Shown here one piece after another: positions 18,094-26,818 of a stretch of 64,000 nucleotides of DNA. The stretch's first letter is position 1. Each line of letters opens with the position of its first letter. Made by a program: the position numbers and the translations under genes. The DNA is from Faeciplasma gallinarum (GTDB taxonomy: Bacteria > Bacillota > Clostridia > Oscillospirales > Ruminococcaceae): contig DVIR01000039.1 in assembly GCA_018711085.1 (NCBI GenBank), positions 7,995 through 71,994 on the forward strand. The letters run 5' to 3'. The notes beneath the pieces are model-generated. The model saw only the letters and a list, made by a program, of their open reading frames with translations, ran no database searches and had not been told where the DNA came from.

Positions 18094-19183
18094 TGCTCTT
18101 CGCCTCCTTCATTATATCTATGAACTGGCGGAACAGGTATCCGCTGTCCTGCGGTCCCGGAGCGCTCTCCGGATGGTATTGAACGCTGAACACTCTGTCC
18201 TCGCGGCAGCGAACGCCTTCGACAGTCTTGTCAAGAAGGTTTATATGCGTTATTTCAAGCGCAGTGCCCTGCACACTTTCCGGATCAACCGCATAGCTGT
18301 GGTTTTGCGATGTTATTTCGATTTTTCCGGTGTCGAGGTTCAAAACGGGATGGTTTCCGCCTCTGTGTCCGAACTTGAGCTTGTATGTCTTTGCTCCGTA
18401 CGCCAAAGATATTATCTGGTGACCTAAGCATATTCCGAATATCGGGTACTTTCCTCTCAAGCCCCTTACAAGCTCTATTGCGCATCCGACATCCTCCGGG
18501 TCGCCGGGACCGTTTGAGAGGAACACTCCGTCAGGCTTCATAAATTCTATCTCCTGCGCGGTGGTGTTGTACGGCACTATTGTCACGTTGCATCCGAGCT
18601 TGTTGAGCGAACGGATTATGTTCAGCTTCATTCCGCAGTCCAAAGCCACAACGTTAAACTGCGGGTTTGCTGTCCTTGAGTACCAGCGCTTTTTGCAGCT
18701 CACCCTTGAAACCGCGTCCCGCGGAACGGGAGTGCCTGCTATGAGCTTTAGCCCCTCTTCCATCGGTGTAGATATGTCCGTTATAACGGCTCTTCTTGAA
18801 CCTATATCTCTTATGCTCCTTGTGAGCTTTCTTGTGTCCACGCCGGATATTCCCGGAATTCCGTTCTCGTCCAAAAGCTCCGAAAGAGCCTCTGTACAGC
18901 GGAAGTTAGATGGCATGTCGTTATAATCCCTTACGACAAGCGCGCCGATAGACAGGTTTTTGCTCTCGAAATCCTCGTCGGTTATGCCGTAGTTGCCTAT
19001 AAGAGGATATGTCATAACGACCATCTGATCAGTGTAGGAGGGGTCGGAAACTATCTCCTGATAGCCAACCATCGACGTGTTGAAAACAATCTCCAAAACC
19101 TGGTTTCGGGGCTTGCTTCCGAAGCCGTAGCCTAAGTACTCGCTTCCGTCCTCCAAAATAATCTTGCGGTCAAATTCCTTCAT
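18086..19183 (-). CDS. carA: Carbamoyl-phosphate synthase small subunit
   Basis: Glutamine amidotransferase subunit that passes ammonia to CarB. The 365 residues have the CarA N-terminal domain (FNTSMVGYQEIVSDPSYTDQ) and a class I amidotransferase domain with the nucleophile in FGICLGHQI and the catalytic His-Glu in QYHPESAPGP. A GAAAGGA ribosome site precedes the ATG. It lies 40 bp downstream of purA, so purine and carbamoyl-phosphate genes appear to be co-transcribed. Confidence 0.96.
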   Translation of the reverse strand: MKEFDRKIILEDGSEYLGYGFGSKPRNQVLEIVFNTSMVGYQEIVSDPSYTDQMVVMTYPLIGNYGITDEDFESKNLSIGALVVRDYNDMPSNFRCTEALSELLDENGIPGISGVDTRKLTRSIRDIGSRRAVITDISTPMEEGLKLIAGTPVPRDAVSRVSCKKRWYSRTANPQFNVVALDCGMKLNIIRSLNKLGCNVTIVPYNTTAQEIEFMKPDGVFLSNGPGDPEDVGCAIELVRGLRGKYPIFGICLGHQIISLAYGAKTYKLKFGHRGGNHPVLNLDTGKIEITSQNHSYAVDPESVQGTALEITHINLLDKTVEGVRCREDRVFSVQYHPESAPGPQDSGYLFRQFIDIMKEAKSNA

Positions 19184-19223
19184 GGCATCTGTTCCTTTCG
19201 TAAATTATATCGCGTCAGACGCA

Positions 19224-20492
19224 TCAGAACATCTGAACGTATTCCTCTCGCTCTGCTCCGACCGAGACATACTTTACGGGGCAGCCGACCGCTTTTTCTA
19301 TGAATCTGATGTACTCAAGCGCCGCCTTGGGAAGATCCTCGGGCTTGCGGCATCCCGACACGTCCCCGAATCCGTCCAGATACTCTATAACCGGCTTTGC
19401 GCGGTCAAGCCTGTAGCCTGTCGGGAAATCGGTTGTGATTTGCCCGTCTATGTCGTAGGCTACGCACACCGGTATCTTGTCCAGATATGACAAAACGTCC
19501 ATCTTGGTGAGCGCAATGAAGTCCGCACCCTGAAGTATTACTCCCTCTCTTGAGGCGGGCGCGTCAAACGGGCCTACTCTTCTGGGTCTGCCGGTTGCGG
19601 CGCCGTATTCTCCGCCTGCCTTTCTGAGGGCTTCCGCCTCGTCGCCGAACATCTCGACGGTGAACGGTCCTTCACCCACGCAAGTAGAGTACGCCTTCAT
19701 TATTCCTATTGTGTTGTCAAGCTTTACGCCGGGGATTCCCGCACCGATTGTTGCGTATCCCGCAAGCGTTGTGGAAGAAGAGGTGTAGGGATATATGCCG
19801 AATTCTATATCTCTGAGCGCGCCGAGCTGAGCCTCAAACATTATGCGCTTTCCGCTCTTTGAGGCGTTCCACAGATATTTTGACACGTCGGTCACATACG
19901 GCAAAACAACCTCGCCGTACTTTCTTAACCACGCCATCATCTCGTCAGCCTTTACAGGCTCGTGACCGTAGCCGGTGATTGTGAGGTTCTTCCACTCAAC
20001 TATGTCCTTGACCTTCTGCTCAAGCACGTCCATGTGGTAAAGGTCGTCCATCCTTATGCCCTTTTTCATGTACTTGTCGGCATAAACGGGAGCGATTCCG
20101 CGCCTTGTTGAGCCGAATTTCTTGTCGGCAAGGCGCTCTTCCTCCATGATGTCGAGCATCTTGTGGTAAGGCATGCATATTATCGCTTTGTCACTTATTT
20201 TAAGGTTGTCAGGCGTTATCTTTATGCCCTTTTCGGTGAGAGTTGATATCTCGTTCGTGAGGTGCTCTATGTCTATTACCATGCCGTTGCCCATGACGTT
20301 TACCGTCGTCTCACGGAGTATTCCGGAGGGGAGAAGGTTCAAAATAAACTTTCCTCTCTCGTTTATAACCGTGTGACCGGCGTTGTTTCCGCCCTGGTAG
20401 CGGCAGATGATATCATAGTCGCTTGACAGAAGGTCAACCATTCTGCCCTTTCCTTCATCTCCCCAGTTTATTCCTACGATTGCTGTAAGCAT
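19224..20492 (-). CDS. purA: Adenylosuccinate synthetase
   Basis: Uses GTP to join IMP and aspartate into adenylosuccinate, the first step of the AMP branch. The 422 residues include the phosphate loop GINWGDEGKGR at the N terminus, NNAGHTV, and QLGALRDIEFG. Only a modest ribosome site (AAGGGC) is seen before the ATG at 20492; no better in-frame start lies upstream. The next enzyme of the branch, purB, is directly upstream in the operon. Confidence 0.95.
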   Translation of the reverse strand: MLTAIVGINWGDEGKGRMVDLLSSDYDIICRYQGGNNAGHTVINERGKFILNLLPSGILRETTVNVMGNGMVIDIEHLTNEISTLTEKGIKITPDNLKISDKAIICMPYHKMLDIMEEERLADKKFGSTRRGIAPVYADKYMKKGIRMDDLYHMDVLEQKVKDIVEWKNLTITGYGHEPVKADEMMAWLRKYGEVVLPYVTDVSKYLWNASKSGKRIMFEAQLGALRDIEFGIYPYTSSSTTLAGYATIGAGIPGVKLDNTIGIMKAYSTCVGEGPFTVEMFGDEAEALRKAGGEYGAATGRPRRVGPFDAPASREGVILQGADFIALTKMDVLSYLDKIPVCVAYDIDGQITTDFPTGYRLDRAKPVIEYLDGFGDVSGCRKPEDLPKAALEYIRFIEKAVGCPVKYVSVGAEREEYVQMF

Positions 20493-20573
20493 AGTTAGTA
20501 CTTGCCCTTGTAGCCCCTTCGGACCAAAGGCGCTCCTTTCCTGAAATTAGAGTCGGCTCAAAAGTCCGGATGG

Positions 20574-22004
20574 TTATACGTTTATTACAGTGCTGACCTC
20601 GCCCATCTGGTTTTCGGGCTTTGCAAGCTCCTGCCTTACCTGCTCCAAAAACTCCTCGGTCTGCTCCTTTGCGCGTCCCGTAAAGCCGCCTTCGCTTAGT
20701 ATGCCGGCAAGCTCTTCCTTTGTTATGTTGAATACCGGATCGGCTGCTATTCTGTCGAGCAGGTCGTTGTCTGCGCCGTACTGCTTGATGGCTTTTGCCG
20801 CAGCTACCGCATGCGTGCGTATCGCCTCATGCAAAACCTGCCTGTCTCCGCCCTTCTTGACGCAGTACATGAGTATGTTCTCCGTCGCGATGAAGGGAAG
20901 CTCCTCCATAAGATGCTTTTGTATTACGTTGGGGTATACGGACATGCCGTTTACAATGTTGATGTAAAGGGTCAGTATGCCGTCTACCGCTAAAAATGCC
21001 TCCGGAACGCTTATGCGGCGGTTTGCCGAGTCGTCAAGCGTTCTTTCAAACCACTGCTCGCTTGCCGTCATTGCGGGATTCATCGCATCCGCTATAACGT
21101 ACCTTGCAAGAGACGCTATTCTTTCGGAGCGCATGGGGTTGCGCTTGTATGCCATTGCGGACGAGCCGACCTGTCCAGATTCAAACGGCTCGTCAACCTC
21201 TTTGAGGTGGGACAAAAGCCTTATGTCGTTTGAAAACTTGTGCGCGCTCTGAGCTATGCCGGAAAGGACTGAAAGCGTGAAGTAGTCAACCTTTCTTGAA
21301 TAGGTCTGTCCGCTGACGGGGTAGGTGTCCTTAAAGCCCATCTTCTGAGCTATGAGGGATTCAAGCTTTTTAACCTTCTCGTGATCGCCGCCGAACAGCT
21401 CCAAAAAGCTTGCGCCCGTTCCGGTTGTGCCCTTGCAGCCCAAAAGCTTGAGGTTGCCCAAGACAAAGTCAAGGTGCTCTAAATCGAGCATCAAATCGTG
21501 CAGCCAAAGCGTAGCACGCTTGCCGAGCGTGGTGGGCTGAGCAGCCTGGAAGTGCGTGTATGCAAGACAGGGCTGAGCCTTGTACTTGTCGGCAAAGCTG
21601 CAAAGGGAGGATATCGCCGCTAAAAGCAGCTTTCTTATCTGCAAAAGCGCACTGCGCTGCTGAATAATATCGGTGTTGTCTCCGACGTAGCAGCTTGTCG
21701 CTCCTAAGTGGATTATCGGCTTTGCCTTCGGGCATGCAAGACCGTAGGTGTATATGTGCGCCATTACGTCGTGCCTTACGACCGCCTCGCGCTCCGCTGC
21801 GGTCTTATAGTCGATATCGTATATGTGCTCCTTCATCTCGGCGATCTGCTCGTCGCTTATGTCAAGCCCCAGCTCCTTTTCGCTCTCGGCAAGGGCTATC
21901 CACAGCTTTCTCCACGTGGAGAACTTGGTATCGTCAGAGAAGATGTGCTGCATTTCCTTGCTTGCGTATCGCTTGCAAAGCGGGTTCTCATATCTGTCCG
22001 ACAT
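20574..22004 (-). CDS. purB: Adenylosuccinate lyase
   Basis: Removes fumarate from SAICAR and from adenylosuccinate, acting twice in purine synthesis. The 476 residues have the fumarase-superfamily signature SSAMAYKRNPMRSE, with Ala where many homologues have Pro, and the HLGATSCYVGDNTD and TYSRKVDY segments. It is placed between purC and purA, the genes for the steps before and after it. Confidence 0.95.
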   Translation of the reverse strand: MSDRYENPLCKRYASKEMQHIFSDDTKFSTWRKLWIALAESEKELGLDISDEQIAEMKEHIYDIDYKTAAEREAVVRHDVMAHIYTYGLACPKAKPIIHLGATSCYVGDNTDIIQQRSALLQIRKLLLAAISSLCSFADKYKAQPCLAYTHFQAAQPTTLGKRATLWLHDLMLDLEHLDFVLGNLKLLGCKGTTGTGASFLELFGGDHEKVKKLESLIAQKMGFKDTYPVSGQTYSRKVDYFTLSVLSGIAQSAHKFSNDIRLLSHLKEVDEPFESGQVGSSAMAYKRNPMRSERIASLARYVIADAMNPAMTASEQWFERTLDDSANRRISVPEAFLAVDGILTLYINIVNGMSVYPNVIQKHLMEELPFIATENILMYCVKKGGDRQVLHEAIRTHAVAAAKAIKQYGADNDLLDRIAADPVFNITKEELAGILSEGGFTGRAKEQTEEFLEQVRQELAKPENQMGEVSTVINV

Positions 22005-22032
22005 TTTATCTCTCCCTTCAAACTTTTCTTGA

Positions 22033-22731
22033 TTATTCGTTTTCGAGTCTTGACAAAACTTCCTTGTAGCCTTCCATTACGCCGCCCATGTCTCTGCGGA
22101 AGCGGTCCTTGTCCATCTTTTCGTTTGTTTTTGCATCCCAAAGACGGCAGGAGTCGGGCGAAATTTCGTCGCAGAGAATAAGCTCTCCGTCAACTCTTCC
22201 GAACTCAAGCTTGAAGTCGATGAGCTTGATTCCTGCCTTTGCAAACAGGTCTATCATTAGCTGATCTATCTTGAGGGACATCTCCTTGAGCTGGTCAAGC
22301 TCGTCCTGAGTGGCAATTCCCAAAGCGGTTATCTGGCTGTCGTTTATCATGGGGTCGCCAAGCTCGTCGCTCTTGTAGCTGAACTCAACTACGGTGTTCT
22401 TGAGCGCCGTGCCCTCGGGAACGCCGTACTTCTTTGAGAAGCTTCCCGCAGCTACGTTTCTGACTATTACCTCGACCATTACAATTTCAGCTTTCTTGAC
22501 AAGAACGCTTGTCTCGTCAATCACCTTGATTAAGTGTGTCTTTATGCCGTTTGCCATGAGGTACTTGAAGATTATGTTTGAAATCTCGGCGTTGAGCTTG
22601 CCTTTTTCGGGCAAGTCCTCTTTTTTAGCACCGTTTCCGGCAGTGGCTGTGTCCTTGTACTTGATGACGCAGGTCTTAGGATCCTCGCCCTCGTAGACGA
22701 TCTTAGACTTTCCTTCATACAGCATTTTCAT
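22033..22731 (-). CDS. purC: SAICAR synthetase
   Basis: Joins CAIR and aspartate using ATP to make SAICAR, the substrate of PurB. I use the ATG at 22731 (232 aa, MKMLYEGKSKIVYE), which matches the usual N terminus; an in-frame TTG at 22740 has no homologous residues after it. The motifs SQITALG, IKLIDFKLEFG and LCDEISPDSCRLWD are typical. It is the first gene after the promoter at 22758-22785, so it leads purC-purB-purA-carA-carB. Confidence 0.95.
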   Translation of the reverse strand: MKMLYEGKSKIVYEGEDPKTCVIKYKDTATAGNGAKKEDLPEKGKLNAEISNIIFKYLMANGIKTHLIKVIDETSVLVKKAEIVMVEVIVRNVAAGSFSKKYGVPEGTALKNTVVEFSYKSDELGDPMINDSQITALGIATQDELDQLKEMSLKIDQLMIDLFAKAGIKLIDFKLEFGRVDGELILCDEISPDSCRLWDAKTNEKMDKDRFRRDMGGVMEGYKEVLSRLENE

Positions 22732-22757
22732 TTTAATCAACCAACCTTTACATATAT

Positions 22758-22785
22758 TTTATATAGTATGCGCCGCCGACGTCAA
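22758..22785 (-). promoter_or_regulatory. Promoter of purC-purB-purA-carA-carB
   Basis: TTGACG (22780-22785), 16-bp spacer, TATAAA (22758-22763) on the minus strand, giving a leader of only about 20 nt. That leaves no room for a purine riboswitch. Confidence 0.7.
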
Positions 22786-22857
22786 TCGGCTATGCATAAT
22801 CAACAAAGTATCCCGCCGCCCTCGCGGCATAAAAATTTATGTCTCTACACACAACAA

Positions 22858-22905
22858 GACATAATATCGATTTCTCATATTCCCGTAGAGAAATTAATAT
22901 TATGC
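22858..22905. repeat. Long inverted repeat between purF and purC
   Basis: GACATAATAT-cg-ATTTCTC and GAGAAAT-ta-ATATTATGC are near-perfect complements around an 11-base loop, with one internal mismatch. It lies in the 281-bp gap (22732-23012) after purF. It is AT-rich and has no adjacent T run, so it is not an ordinary terminator; it could be an operator, an mRNA-stabilising hairpin or a small mobile remnant. Confidence 0.6.
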
Positions 22906-23012
22906 TTGCGTTAAAAATGTTAGTTTGTGCCTTTAAAAGTTTTCGGGTATCTATGGTGTCGCTTCACGTATGCATGTGCTGCCTGCGCTTGCGTGCATCC
23001 CATGCGCCCGTC

Positions 23013-24467
23013 TTAGTTTTTCGCTCTGCCTCCGCACTCGGAACGTGAACGCTCCGAAAGCTTTGCCTCGAATCTGTCCTTTTGCGTGATCTTCGGGACG
23101 GCGGTGGGGTAGTTGCCGCTGAAGCATGCATCGCAGAATTTGTCCGAATCAATCAGCGCCGAAAGATCCTCTATCGGCAAAAATCCCAGGCTGTCCGCGC
23201 CTATGATCTTTGCTATTTCGTCCACCGTGTGGCGGCATGCTATCAAATTGTCTCTTGAATCTATGTCTGTACCGTAGTAGCACGGGTTCATAAACGGGGG
23301 AGCGGATACCCTCATGTGAACCTCGGCTGCCCCTGCCTCGCGAAGAAGCTTGACAATCTGTGCGCTCGTTGTGCCCCTTACGATTGAGTCGTCTATCATC
23401 ACAACCCTTTTGCCGCGCACCGTTTCACCGATGACGTTCAGCTTTATCTTGACCTTGTTAAGCCTGTCGTCCTGACCGGGGGATATGAAGGTCCTTCCGA
23501 TGTATTTGTTTTTTATAAATCCTATTCCGTACGGTATTTTTGACGCCTGCGCATACCCGAGCGCCGCGTCAAGTCCGGAATCGGGAACGCCTATTACCAC
23601 ATCAGCGTCCACGGGATGCCGCTTTGCAAGTATTTCTCCGGCCTTTCTTCTCGCCGCATGAACAGACACGCCGTTTATGACAGAGTCCGGACGCGCAAAG
23701 TAGATGTATTCAAATATGCATATTTTCTCGGGAGCGGTGTTGCAGTGCTCTGTAAAGGAGTGGATGCCGTCCTCGTCAAACACGACTATCTCGCCCGGCA
23801 GAATATCCCTTACAAGCTCAGCTCCGACGGCGTTCAAAGCACAGCTCTCCGAAGCTATGATATACGTTCCGTCCGCTGTTTTTCCGTAGCAAAGCGGCCT
23901 GAGACCGTACTTGTCACGCACCGCTATGAGCTTTGCCGCGGACATGAGCACGAGCGAGTACGCTCCGTCAAGCCGCAAAACAGCCTTGCTCACGGCAGCC
24001 TCTATCGAAGGCGCGGTGAGCCGCTCCTGCGTTATTATATACGCGATGATTTCGGTGTCGCTTGTGGTGTGGAATATTGCTCCCGACATCTCAAGCTCAG
24101 AGCGCAGCTCATATGCGTTGCTTATGTTTCCGTTGTGGGCAAGCGCAAGCTTTCCCTTCATGTGGTTGACCTCAATCGGCTGGCAGTTTGTACGGCCGGT
24201 TCGTCCCGTTGTGCCGTATCTTACATGACCTACAGCCATTGTTCCCATCGGCAGCTTTGACATGGCGTCGCTTGTAAACACGTCGCTCACAAGCCCCACA
24301 TCCTTGTGCGAGTAAAATATGCCGTCGTCGCACACTACCATTCCGCAGCTCTCCTGGCCGCGGTGCTGCAAGGCATACAGCCCGTAATACACAAGCCCTG
24401 CCACGTTCTTTACAACCGGAGAGTACACTCCGAATACTCCGCACTCCTCATGTATACTGCCGTTCAT
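23013..24467 (-). CDS. purF: Amidophosphoribosyltransferase
   Basis: First enzyme of purine synthesis: PRPP and glutamine to phosphoribosylamine. The 484 residues begin with a short propeptide, after which Cys9 (HEECGVFG) becomes the N-terminal nucleophile of the class II amidotransferase. ALQHRGQES and the PRPP loop VVMIDDSIVRGTTS are clear. CDACFSGNYP near the C terminus matches the [4Fe-4S] ligands of the Bacillus-type enzyme, implying an oxygen-sensitive form. The start overlaps the pyrG stop by four bases. Confidence 0.95.
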   Translation of the reverse strand: MNGSIHEECGVFGVYSPVVKNVAGLVYYGLYALQHRGQESCGMVVCDDGIFYSHKDVGLVSDVFTSDAMSKLPMGTMAVGHVRYGTTGRTGRTNCQPIEVNHMKGKLALAHNGNISNAYELRSELEMSGAIFHTTSDTEIIAYIITQERLTAPSIEAAVSKAVLRLDGAYSLVLMSAAKLIAVRDKYGLRPLCYGKTADGTYIIASESCALNAVGAELVRDILPGEIVVFDEDGIHSFTEHCNTAPEKICIFEYIYFARPDSVINGVSVHAARRKAGEILAKRHPVDADVVIGVPDSGLDAALGYAQASKIPYGIGFIKNKYIGRTFISPGQDDRLNKVKIKLNVIGETVRGKRVVMIDDSIVRGTTSAQIVKLLREAGAAEVHMRVSAPPFMNPCYYGTDIDSRDNLIACRHTVDEIAKIIGADSLGFLPIEDLSALIDSDKFCDACFSGNYPTAVPKITQKDRFEAKLSERSRSECGGRAKN

Positions 24468-26089
24468 TGTCTGCCACGCTCCGTTCTGTTTTCTAATGAT
24501 GCGGCGACAAAGCCCAAAAACAGCGGGTGCGGCTTGTCCGGCCTCGATTTGAACTCGGGATGGAACTGCACGCCGACAAAGAAAGGTCTGTCTGAAAGCT
24601 CTACCGTTTCCACAAGCCTTCCGTCCGGAGATGTTCCCGATATGGTCAAGCCCTTTTCGGTGAGTATGTCTCTGAAGTTGTTGTTGAATTCATATCTGTG
24701 GCGGTGGCGCTCGTTTATGAGATTGGTTTTGTAGCAGCGCTCCATCGTCGTATTTGGCGCAATTACACAGGGATAACTTCCCAGACGCAAAGTGCCACCC
24801 TTATCTATATTATCGCTCTGTCCGGGCATAAAGTCAATAACTTTATTCTTGCATATCTCATCAAATTCGCCTGAATTTGCATCCTTTATTTCCGCAACAT
24901 TCCTTGTAAACTCTATCACGGCTATCTGCATGCCAAGACAGATGCCAAAATAGGGAACATTATTCTCTCTGGCGTATTTTGCGGCGAGAATCATTCCCTC
25001 TATGCCTCTGCCGCCGAAGCCTCCGGGAACGAGTATTCCGTCAAGCGGGCTGAGAATTTCGCGGTAGTTTTCTTCTGTGAGGGTTTCGGAGTCTATCCAG
25101 CTTATGTTTACATACGCCTCGAGCGGGTAGCCGGCATGCCTTAACGACTCCGCCACGGAAAGGTATGCGTCGTGAAGCTGAACGTATTTTCCGACAAGTC
25201 CGATGTTTACCTCACGGTTTCTGCACTTTATCATGTCGAGCATTTTCATCCAGTCGCGCAGATCCGGCTCAGGCGTTGTTATGCCCAGCTCTCTGCACAC
25301 TACAGCCGAGAAGTTTTTCTTTTCAAGCATTATCGGCACTTCGTAGAGGTTTGAGAGGGTCATGTTTTCAAACACGCAGTCGGGCTTTACGTTGCAGAAC
25401 ATCGAGATTTTGTTGAATATAGACTCCTCCAAAGGCTCGTCGCAGCGCAAAACTATGATGTCGGGGCTGACTCCCATGCCCTGCAGCTCCTTTACGGAGT
25501 GCTGCGTGGGCTTTGACTTGTGCTCGTCCGAACCGCTCAAAAAAGGCACTAAGGTGACGTGAATAAAGAGGCTGTTTTCCCGTCCTACTTCAAGGGATAT
25601 CTGCCTCGCCGCCTCGATAAAAGGCTGAGATTCTATGTCGCCTATGGTGCCGCCGATTTCAGTGATGACAATGTCCGCCGACGTTTGCTTGCCGACGCGG
25701 TATACAAAGTCCTTAATTTCATTTGTGATGTGTGGTATAACCTGTATCGTAGAGCCTAAGTACTCGCCTCTGCGCTCTTTGTTGAGCACGTTCCAGTACA
25801 CCTTGCCGGTGGTGAGGTTGGAGTACTTGTTGAGGTTTTCGTCAATGAACCTTTCATAATGTCCCAGGTCAAGGTCTGTTTCCGCGCCGTCGTCGGTGAC
25901 GTATACCTCGCCGTGCTGATAAGGGCTCATCGTTCCGGGGTCTACATTTATGTACGGGTCGAGCTTTTGAGCGGCAACTTTAAGACCTCTTGCCTTTAAA
26001 AGCCTTCCTAAGGATGCTGCGGTTATGCCTTTTCCGAGTCCGGAAACAACGCCTCCGGTTATAAATATGTATTTTGTCTTGTCAACCAT
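24464..26089 (-). CDS. pyrG: CTP synthase
   Basis: Aminates UTP to CTP using glutamine and ATP. The 541 residues have the synthetase domain (FITGGVVSGLGKGI, LDPYINVDPGTMSP) and a class I amidotransferase domain (FGICLGMQ, VQFHPEFKSRP). The ribosome site before the ATG at 26089 is weak. The upstream gap (26090-26206) holds TTGACA with a poor -10; I see no G-run start or attenuator of the Bacillus pyrG type. It is co-transcribed with purF. Confidence 0.95.
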   Translation of the reverse strand: MVDKTKYIFITGGVVSGLGKGITAASLGRLLKARGLKVAAQKLDPYINVDPGTMSPYQHGEVYVTDDGAETDLDLGHYERFIDENLNKYSNLTTGKVYWNVLNKERRGEYLGSTIQVIPHITNEIKDFVYRVGKQTSADIVITEIGGTIGDIESQPFIEAARQISLEVGRENSLFIHVTLVPFLSGSDEHKSKPTQHSVKELQGMGVSPDIIVLRCDEPLEESIFNKISMFCNVKPDCVFENMTLSNLYEVPIMLEKKNFSAVVCRELGITTPEPDLRDWMKMLDMIKCRNREVNIGLVGKYVQLHDAYLSVAESLRHAGYPLEAYVNISWIDSETLTEENYREILSPLDGILVPGGFGGRGIEGMILAAKYARENNVPYFGICLGMQIAVIEFTRNVAEIKDANSGEFDEICKNKVIDFMPGQSDNIDKGGTLRLGSYPCVIAPNTTMERCYKTNLINERHRHRYEFNNNFRDILTEKGLTISGTSPDGRLVETVELSDRPFFVGVQFHPEFKSRPDKPHPLFLGFVAASLENRTERGRQ

Positions 26090-26206
26090 TGTTATCGACC
26101 GTTTGTTTCGATGCGCGGTTCGCTGCCGCGTGAAACATTCCTTTCCTCAAAGTTATGCCAAATAAAGCAGCGCTGTCAAACACGCCGGCGTCTGTAGCCC
26201 ATGCGC

Positions 26207-26794
26207 CTACGCGCTGCATTCGTTTATTATTTCCTCGGCAATAGCCTTTTTTGTCATGCATCTGTCCATTGCCTGCTTTTCAATATATCTGTGCGCCTGT
26301 GTTTCGGTCAGATTTTTCTCCGATATCAAAAGAAGCTTTGCACGGTTTACTATCCTTATCTCGGACATCTTTTCTTCAAACGTCGCAGCCTTTTTCTCCA
26401 TCATCCTAAGCCGCTCCCTTGTTCCGCACAGCAGCTGCATCGACTGCAATATAAACTGCGCGGAGGCGGGCTTTGATATGGTGAAAATACCCATAGGAGT
26501 GAGGCGCGCGCTGATGTCCTCGTAATGCTCGGCTTTTACAAGCAGCATAACACCCGCGCCGCTCTGTCCGCAGACGTCGGATGCAAGCCTTGTGCCGAAT
26601 TCGTCCGGAAGGGGAGAGTTAATCATAACTATGTCGAAGCTGCGTTCGAGCATGATTCTGTGGGCCTCTCCCGCGTCGCAAACCACAATCACGGGATTGT
26701 AGCGGTTTTTGGGGAGAAGCTTTTGAATTGTCTCATTGAATTTTTCGGAGGCTGATACCACCAGCACGCCGTAAATTCGCTCCATTAGCTCCAT
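26207..26794 (-). CDS. ANTAR RNA-binding antiterminator with degenerate receiver domain (NitR/AmiR-like)
   Basis: Predicted to bind hairpins in nascent RNA and prevent termination. The 195 residues have an N-terminal receiver-like fold (about 6-122), a short coiled coil (124-148) and a C-terminal ANTAR three-helix domain (about 140-193, with AKLLLISEKNLTETQAHRYIEKQA as its core). The receiver lacks the usual acidic pair after strand 1 (VVSASE), and Asn59 replaces the phosphoacceptor Asp, although Lys108 remains. It probably responds to a partner or ligand rather than phosphorylation. It starts 24 bp after the GS homologue. NitR beside glnA in Clostridium saccharobutylicum is a known parallel. 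Confidence 0.87.
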   Translation of the reverse strand: MELMERIYGVLVVSASEKFNETIQKLLPKNRYNPVIVVCDAGEAHRIMLERSFDIVMINSPLPDEFGTRLASDVCGQSGAGVMLLVKAEHYEDISARLTPMGIFTISKPASAQFILQSMQLLCGTRERLRMMEKKAATFEEKMSEIRIVNRAKLLLISEKNLTETQAHRYIEKQAMDRCMTKKAIAEEIINECSA

Positions 26795-26818
26795 TATGAT
26801 TTACTCCTTATCGTGTTA

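Noticed and set aside
26795..26818. Frameshift as the reason for the short GS homologue
   Set aside because: Only 24 bases separate its stop from the ANTAR gene, so the missing 40 residues are not present in another frame.
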